Source: Ramazzottius varieornatus (Eukaryota > Tardigrada > Eutardigrada > Parachela > Ramazzottiidae). From it: 64,000 bases of DNA. Under the pieces are notes generated by a model. That model did not search any database. It had not been told where the DNA came from and saw only the letters and a program-made list of their open reading frames with translations. Location: contig BDGG01000007.1 of assembly GCA_001949185.1 (NCBI GenBank), positions 637,675 through 701,674 of the forward strand, written 5' to 3'. Positions 58,121-64,000 of this stretch are shown here, in pieces. Position numbers and translations under genes: made by a program. Numbering within the stretch: position 1 is the first letter of the stretch; each line of letters opens with the position of its first letter.

Positions 58121-59608
58121 AGAGAAAACTCTCCCCAGTCAGTTCCCTTTTGATCCTAATTCCTTCTTTATCGACCGACCTTGTAGGGTTCTTGTCTAGC
58201 CAGCGGGCAGAAGGCTTTACACAATCATCCAAGAAAGTCAAACATTCAGTAAACTGCATTCCTGCGAGGATTACACGCATCACTGCTTGCCAGCTTGAGC
58301 TCGCGTTACAAAGGCCCATTGGCATTACGTTACAGCTCCACACGCCATCTTGTGTGCAGAATGCTGCTTTCTTCTTGTCTTCTTCCGTCATTTCTAATTG
58401 CCAAAAGGCATTCGCAGTCTACAGACGTAAAGTACTTCGAGTCTTCCATACAGTGCGAACAGTCATCAATATTTGGAAGTGGATAACAGCATTTTTCTGT
58501 GACATCATTCAACTTGCGAAAATCTGCCACATCCTCATTTGTCCATCCTTTTTCTTCACGAGAAGAAAGGGAAACGCCAATGGGCTTTCAGCCGGAGAGG
58601 TGAGGTTCTGATCGAGAATTTCTCTTACATGATAATTACATAATTCTCGCTTCTGCGGGCTGTACGGTATTGGTCGGACCTTGATCGGTTGAGAAGTGCC
58701 TGTGTTAATCTTGTGCTTGAAAATCGTGCATCTGCCTAAAGGCCTTTCTTTTGTCGGCATAACCTCGAAATCACGCAAAACATTCATGAGTTGTTCCTTC
58801 ATTACTGCTGAAATCTCTGGGTTGTCGATTTTTATGAGTTCCTCCCACGCTGCAGCCTTCGCTTCTGTGGGTTCACTGTGATGTTCATCTTCATTACATA
58901 GACTATAGTCATCGTCCACATTCTCAATTTCATGGAGCTCATCTTCCGCTGCGGCGGATTTTATGTTGGCCACATGGGAATTTTTCTCTTTATGTTGGCC
59001 GCATGGGATTTTTTGCTGAAATTGGTCAGACAGACTTCTATGCTTCCCTGCAAAACGCTTTAAACAGCATAATTGCATTTCACGTGGCTTCTATCATACA
59101 ACGCAAATTAAGGTGTTAACTCTACACATTCACTGTTACAAATGTTCTCCTTAGACACCGCTACCTTAACGTTTGTCATGTGACGTGGCCTAAGGCTCAT
59201 TTTGCTGATAAGTTTGACTGGAGTCAAAACTTTATTCTTCTCTGGTTTTTTCGGTCTGAAGACCTCCTCAAGTGCTTCGCCTAGATCTAGGTTCCGCAAC
59301 TCGGCCACTTCTTTGGCAAACAACTCTTTCCGGCTGAGACCCGTTTGAAGCGTGTGAGCTGGCTGTCGCGTGGTTCGCTCCAAGAGCTTCAGCTCGATGA
59401 CGTTGGTTCCTGGAGCGTCATCTCGCTTTTTGCCAACTCCTGACGTTTCAACCTTTCCTACTGTAATTATTTTTATATCTGGCGTATTCTCCATGGCTTC
59501 AGCCTTCTTGGTCATTTCACACTCCTTCAGCGGCTGAACCTGTGAAGCCTTCCACTGGCTAGACAAGAACCCTACAAGGTTGGTTGATGAAGAAGGAATT
59601 AGGATCAA
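57984..59608 (-). pseudogene. Minus-strand gypsy-like Gag-Pol remnant
   Basis: Three frames in order on the minus strand. 59608-59108 is charged and Gag/protease-linker-like. 59078-58509 has the RT entry (KVRPIPYSPQKRE, AESPLAFPFLLVKKKDG). It continues after a frameshift as DFRKLND...YPLPNIDD, then after another as VMPMGLCNASSSWQ and a weak FLDDC active site at about 58235, where it ends in the block at 58222. Two frameshifts, an altered YxDD and loss of everything after RT make it dead. Confidence 0.75.
58120..58222 (+). repeat. Retroelement end block, copy 2
   Basis: Nearly identical to 53130-53258 in the same orientation. It cuts the plus-strand RT and abuts the minus-strand RT remnant. 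Confidence 0.6.
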
Positions 59609-59640
59609 GAGGAAACTGACTGGGGAGAGTTTTCTTTATT
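59530..59640 (-). repeat. Retroelement end block, copy 3 (inverted)
   Basis: Reverse-complement copy of the block at 53130 and 58120, just upstream of the minus-strand Gag-like frame, so it marks the 5' end of that element. Confidence 0.6.
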
Positions 59641-59695
59641 AGTAATGCTAGGTCTCAAGAGAAGGAAAGGAAAAGGCCGCCCCGATTGTTACTGA

Positions 59696-59745
59696 ACAGT
59701 CGGTTTATATACTTTGACTGCTTTGCTGTCAAAGTATATAAAGAA
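59696..59745. repeat. Palindrome of two TATATACTTTGAC ends
   Basis: TATATACTTTGAC and GTCAAAGTATATA face each other across 9 bases. The left part, ACAGTCGGTTTATATACTTTG, is identical to 52998-53018, so a retroelement end is duplicated head to head here. Confidence 0.65.
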
Positions 59746-59784
59746 AGGAAAATCGAAAGCAGTAACCTAATGATAAAAATTTAC

Positions 59785-61137
59785 CTAATTTTGATCTGAG
59801 GCGTACTTTTCTGTCTCCCAGTGACAGACCACTTCGGCGAAGTCGCGCTTGAAGCGAGCGGCATCGTAGTCGCTGAACGTTGGAGACAGCGTCCGTGGTG
59901 CCGGGATGTTCATAAAGTCCACCCAGTCTTGCTTCTGCGTGTTGTAGATTGGGGGAAGCATCGGCGGGGCCGGGAACCCCTGCCCATGCTGTTGAATAAA
60001 CCCCTGGGTTTGGTTGTATGTTTGCACCACTTGACCTCTAACACATGGCGGTTCACGTTTATCATTTCCCGGCTGTTGATTAAATGTCTGTTGTGTAGGC
60101 TGGTAGTTGAACTGCTGCAGCTGCTGGTTAAAATTTCGCTGTTGAGGCTGATTGAACCCCTGCTGCTGATTGAAAAAGTCACATTCCCGATTATCGGAAT
60201 CATGATACGGTGTGGGAGGACGATTGACCATACGAGGCGCACTAAAGCCCGGCTGGATGTCACTAAAAGGCTTACCGGCCTGCTGGTTTTGTTGTTGGCC
60301 AACGCTTCCAGACGCGGTGTGGCGAGAGTGATCCCTGGGTACTCTCGGAGAAATCTCGCCAGTTCGGATGCGTGCCATGAAGGCGCCCATTTGGTGCATG
60401 TCTAGCTCGAAGGATGTCACCTTAAAACCCTACTTGGTGAACCTGATGGTTCCCCGCCCATCTGTCAGTTTCGACGTTCCCGGCTTCACACAAATAGTGA
60501 AGACGTCTGCCCTGGCTCTCCCCCAACTTGAGCTATGCCATCAAGCCCTGCATCCATCCGACAAAGTTGTCAAAGTCGGATAGACTTAAACGCAGGGCTT
60601 CTTCCCCAGGGCTTCTTCCCCCGACCATGCAACATAGCCATTCTTCCTCTCAGAGTATCGGCGGAAGTCGAAAAAGAACTGCTCGTTCCAGTAGGAGAAA
60701 CCGCCCGCAAAATCGTTTAGCTAAAAATGATACGTAATGCCATGAGGATAGTACAGTGCGCTCGTTACAGCTGAAAAGTTTTTTGGCTGTTTAAGGAACA
60801 AACAGTATTAAATTATGCGCAATTCGAAAGTCGGCAAAAATTTTCTGAAACAGCCCACTTCATGTCCATTTTATTCGCCACGTCTAGTACAACGAGTTTC
60901 TCTGAGTCGATCAAAAGTGGATGGTCCATTGATGAACGCTTAAACTTGGTAAAATAAGTTGGACATAGTCTGATCCGAATCCAATTATTCGTCGAAAATT
61001 CCTACAATAGTACCGAAAAGTTAGCAGGTGGCAGCACTTACCGTGAACAAGACGTTGCGTGTTTCGAAGAACTTTAGCCAGTCGACTTGTGGCTGCTCCG
61101 GATTGTAGACTGCAATCGCATTGTAGGTTTGGGCCAT
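59785..61137 (-). pseudogene. Gln/Asn-rich gene of unknown function, frameshifted
   Basis: Not recognised. Exon 1, 61137-61042, starts MAQTYNAIAVYNPEQPQVDW after a likely UTR acceptor. Exon 2 starts at 60720 in phase (LNDFAGGFSYWNEQFFFDFRRY). Near 60600 a 14-base tandem duplication (GGGGAAGAAGCCCT twice) shifts the frame; with one copy the frame would continue to an SDFDNFVGWMQG stretch, then a stop near 60530. Another frame gives DVFTICVKPGTSKLTDGRGTI before an acceptor at 60420. The last frame, 60420-59785, is 211 residues, rich in Gln, Asn, Phe and Pro (FNQQQGFNQPQQ). The gene may be a pseudogene or the duplication may be an assembly error. Confidence 0.5.
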
Positions 61138-62065
61138 GATGAGTTTTATCGGACTGTAGCGAAGGTGAAGGGGGAGATAATACCGCGGTCGGTGAGCGTT
61201 TGATCGATGCGACGAAAAGATCGGAACGTGTCGAGGATCGGACGGGGATGAAGGGCAGGAGCTGGCTTTACACGGGTTTGGAAAAGCACGACTGATGGTT
61301 CGTCAGTAACGAGGAAATGAGAAATCTGGCAAACTAAGAAGCGGTAATAGAGCTTGCAGCGATCACGTAAGAAACCGTACCCTTCGTTTACTTCGATAAG
61401 GCTGGAAATCGGAACTTTGACTGAAACGTTCAAAGCAACGACAGACATGCCGGAAAATCAAACTGATAAGAAGTATTCCAGAATGAGAGCTCTTTTACAT
61501 GAATGCTTGACTCGGGAAGGTGGGTGTGATCGATTTCGAGTGTTGACTACTTGAAATGTTCCATCTTTGTTATACTACACTGTCGGGGTGGTGCTTTTAT
61601 TCCATCCTTCTGCCGATCATATTCCAGCTCAGGTCATGAACCTGTTGATGAACTTGTTCTCACAGAAATTACGACCTGTCGACTCATTATCATAACGCTC
61701 ACGACAGGTGATTCGACACCGCCCATAGGTCATGAACCTGTTAATGATGTTCACAGAAATCTCAGCCTGTCATCCCATCGGCACAAAGGCTCACAGCAAC
61801 TGACCAGACTTTTGTCACTTGTTATCACTCCACGGTAAATTATCCGGCAGTTGACACGTTTTATTTCACATGAATTCTCAGTGTTCACCGTTTCAACAAA
61901 AGAATGCTAAAAGTACATAAATTTCTCAAGTAAAATCCACATCAAACGTCAGGAAGCATCTGTAAACAAAAGCGAAAGAGAAATCTGAAGGACTGTACAG
62001 ATCTGTCTGGGAAAGAAGCTACCAAAAACCTCTACAATACATGAGTAAACGTCCGGGTCAGCAAA
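61138..62065. other. No supported gene; contains a two-copy direct repeat
   Basis: A 100-residue minus-strand frame at 61448-61146 ends where the acceptor for the downstream exon begins, so it is probably intronic. A 96-base unit is repeated at 61631 and 61727. Confidence 0.35.
61631..61802. repeat. Two tandem ~96-bp units
   Basis: Both units start AGGTCATGAACCTGTT and contain TTCACAGAAAT and CCTGTC; the second is shorter and diverged. Confidence 0.6.
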
Positions 62066-62965
62066 CTATTCCGACTCAATCGAGTCAGTCTCGTCAATGC
62101 GCGACGCGTAAACAGCATTCGGGTTAACGAGACTACGGGGACTGTAAAATTCCAGTGGCTGGTCCTTGCGAAACTTTCGACGAGCGAAGTACACTGCACC
62201 GACAAAAGCCGCAACAAAGATCACGCTTGTCACAACTACCACTGCCACATACACTACGACCTTCCGCGTTGGATCTAAAATTACAAGAAACCAAATCGAA
62301 AATATTTAGAAACGTTTGAGAAAACGAAAAACACCTTGAGAAGCTTCGGAGGCTTGGCTGACATTATCCACACCGCTTTCATTGATGTATGGAATTATGG
62401 CATTAGTCTTGATGGAGGTGGTTGAGCGAGTTGTTGGTGCGGCGGTTGTAGTTTGAGCGACGTTGGTGCTACTGTACAAGCATCCCACAATGGCAACTTC
62501 TAGCTGCTGCGATGGACACTCCAGGTCGGCATTGTTGGTTAGAACTAGCAGCTTCAATTTCGGGTAGGACATCAACAGCAAAGACACGTTCACGTGGCGA
62601 ATCGAGTTGTCAGAAGCCAGGATCTGAAAATAATTACAAGTATTGGAATTCAAAATACACATTGTGAACATCTGTAAATGGTTGGTCACCCCATACCATC
62701 CAACTTTTTCCAGTGAGAACTTTAAAGTTGGAAACATAACAATTTTGGGGTGTTATGTCACGTATGTCAAGTCAAGTCAGGTCAGGTCAGTTCGCAAACT
62801 TACCGTTCGGATACTCCCGTCAATCACTCCATCCTCCCCGCCCAAGCTTGTCAAGGCCATGTCACGGCAGTCAATCACCGCCTCCAGTTGACAGGAACAC
62901 TTGAGCGAACAGGCCTGTTCGGTTCCAGCGAAGAACTTCAACAACAGAGCGTACAGTAGCAGCAT
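62066..62965 (-). CDS. Small LRR-like single-pass membrane protein
   Basis: Exons 62965-62804, 62623-62335 and 62274-62066 join in frame for 219 residues. Signal peptide MLLLYALLLKFFAG, then CSLKCSCQLEAVIDCRD, the C-x3-C-x-C-x8-C pattern of an N-terminal LRR cap. Exon 2 has one LRR-like stretch (YPKLKLLVLTNNADLEC) with a following Cys-containing cap, then a Thr-rich stalk (TTTAAPTTRSTT). Exon 3 has a transmembrane helix (VAVVVVTSVIFVAAFVGAVYF), ARRKFRK and an acidic tail ending DETDSIESE. Only one repeat is left of the usual series. Likely a small cell-surface protein; ligand and partners unknown. An in-frame TTG-type start upstream at 63007 is less likely. Confidence 0.8.
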
Positions 62966-64000
62966 CTTGGATTCGGAACGTAACAACCTGCAACTAAAAG
63001 CAAGCAAACATTTGTTCGAAACTCGCGCACTATATCAGTACATCGCTGTATAAAGTGCGCCGCTCTGAGTGGGTACAGCAAACGACAATTGGTCATCCCC
63101 GATCAACTCGCGCATATTTTCCGAAATAGCTCATGTCACTGCGCGACACGGAAAAATTATCAAAGTGGACACTCTCACCTCGATGGATAACTTATCCACC
63201 GTCAGACATCCACCACCGACTCGGATTCCGTCCAATAGACTTGGTAGAAGCTTTGAGGAGCTTGTGGAAGTTAGGCAAAGCAGACTTCGCCTTTCGGACC
63301 AGCACTTCCTCCTTAACAACCGGTGTTTCTCTTTTCACAGGTCCCAGTTTAACCGGCAATTTTTGCGGCTTTTTCCATTAAGGATTTAAGCGATTTTACG
63401 AAAACTGATTTTCTAACCCCCAGCTGTTTGAGTAATTTAACTAAAAAGATGATAATCTAACCAGGAAGTGAATTTCAAACCCGGAAGTGATTTTGCCGGC
63501 GGAAGTGAATGGTTGCAATGACGTCAGAAGAACTGAGCAATCGGATGCGATAACAACCGCGCGGTGACATCGGGGCGGCATAGGGTGCAGGAAGCGATGC
63601 CATCGGTTTTGGCGTAAAACGATGGGTAACCTTGATACGCGGAATGAAACCAAGATCGTCCGGTCATCAGATGGAGGTCATGAATTTTTGATCTGATCGA
63701 GAAATTATTCTGACCCCGCAGAGCAGTTTTTTCGGCGAAACCAGCTCTAAATTCGGTTGGGCGAATTGAGCGGTTAATCCAAGGTAAAACTGCCGAACTT
63801 TTTACCAGTTTCCCATTAAAATTCAGGAGGGAATTGGCAATTAACTTCGGGCTCGCCACGAAGTCGACGACAGGGAATTAGCAGGTTGTTCTTGGCGTAC
63901 CAGCGATCCGGATAGGCTGGACACTTTCGGTCTATTATGCACTGTTCTCGAAATTTCCGAATGGCCTCCAACACGCGTTTGATTTGAGTTGATCAAAATA
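62966..64000. other. No supported gene to the window end
   Basis: Upstream region of the LRR-like gene. Frames at 63131-63389 (+) and 63524-63859 (-) have no domain, splice or start support. Confidence 0.3.

Noticed and set aside
61146-61448. 100-residue minus-strand frame before the Gln/Asn-rich gene
   Set aside because: A good acceptor lies at its very end, so it is probably intron upstream of a UTR/coding exon.

Overview
The window is animal nuclear DNA: introns are short with GT/AG ends, proteins are animal-type, and transposons are dense. The gene at 241-1278 encodes a CAHS protein (cytoplasmic abundant heat-soluble), a family known only from tardigrades. The source is therefore a tardigrade, most likely a Hypsibius-like eutardigrade; the species is inferred, not proven. 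All gene models were spliced by hand from GT/AG sites, reading-frame phase and recall of family sequences. No alignment was run.

Layout. 0-6 kb: CAHS (+), then a DELE1-like mitochondrial stress-relay protein (-) and a TIS11/tristetraprolin-type CCCH zinc-finger protein (-). 7.7-11.9 kb: a TRH-receptor-like GPCR (+) whose second intron holds a long inverted-repeat element. 12.7-22.4 kb: a complete 20-exon MED13 (-). 23.7-24.3 kb: a two-exon basic, disordered protein with a mitochondrial-type N-terminus (-), divergent from LRCH (LRR plus calponin-homology, +, 24.8-28.8 kb), which has two alternative last exons. 29.3-30.4 kb: an intronless orphan GPCR (-). 30.4-40 kb: gene-poor and transposon-rich, with a 2.8 kb DDE transposon bearing ~200-bp inverted ends and an intact spliced transposase, a hAT-type MITE with an 8-bp target duplication, and other inverted-repeat elements. 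40.1-43.4 kb: a membrane-anchored metallocarboxypeptidase (+). 45-51 kb: the tail of a membrane protein, a chain of about seven consecutive hairpins built from alternating inverted units, and an orphan single-pass membrane protein containing a TTF-type zinc-finger relic. 52-60 kb: a transposon nest with an intact DD37D mariner, fragments of two Ty3/gypsy-like elements in opposite orientation, and an env-like fragment. 59.8-61.1 kb: a Gln/Asn-rich gene (-) broken by a 14-bp tandem duplication. 62.1-63.0 kb: a small LRR-like single-pass membrane protein (-).

The genes are separate transcription units, not an operon. Several fit stress biology in an organism that survives drying: CAHS (cytosolic gel-forming protectant), a DELE1-like mitochondrial-stress relay, an mRNA-decay zinc finger, and a disordered mitochondrial protein of unknown function. 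This link is thematic inference only. The most unusual DNA is the hairpin chain at 46.4-47.6 kb and a ~71-bp tandem palindromic repeat (arms GTGGCGCA/TGCGCCAC) that recurs in introns across the window.
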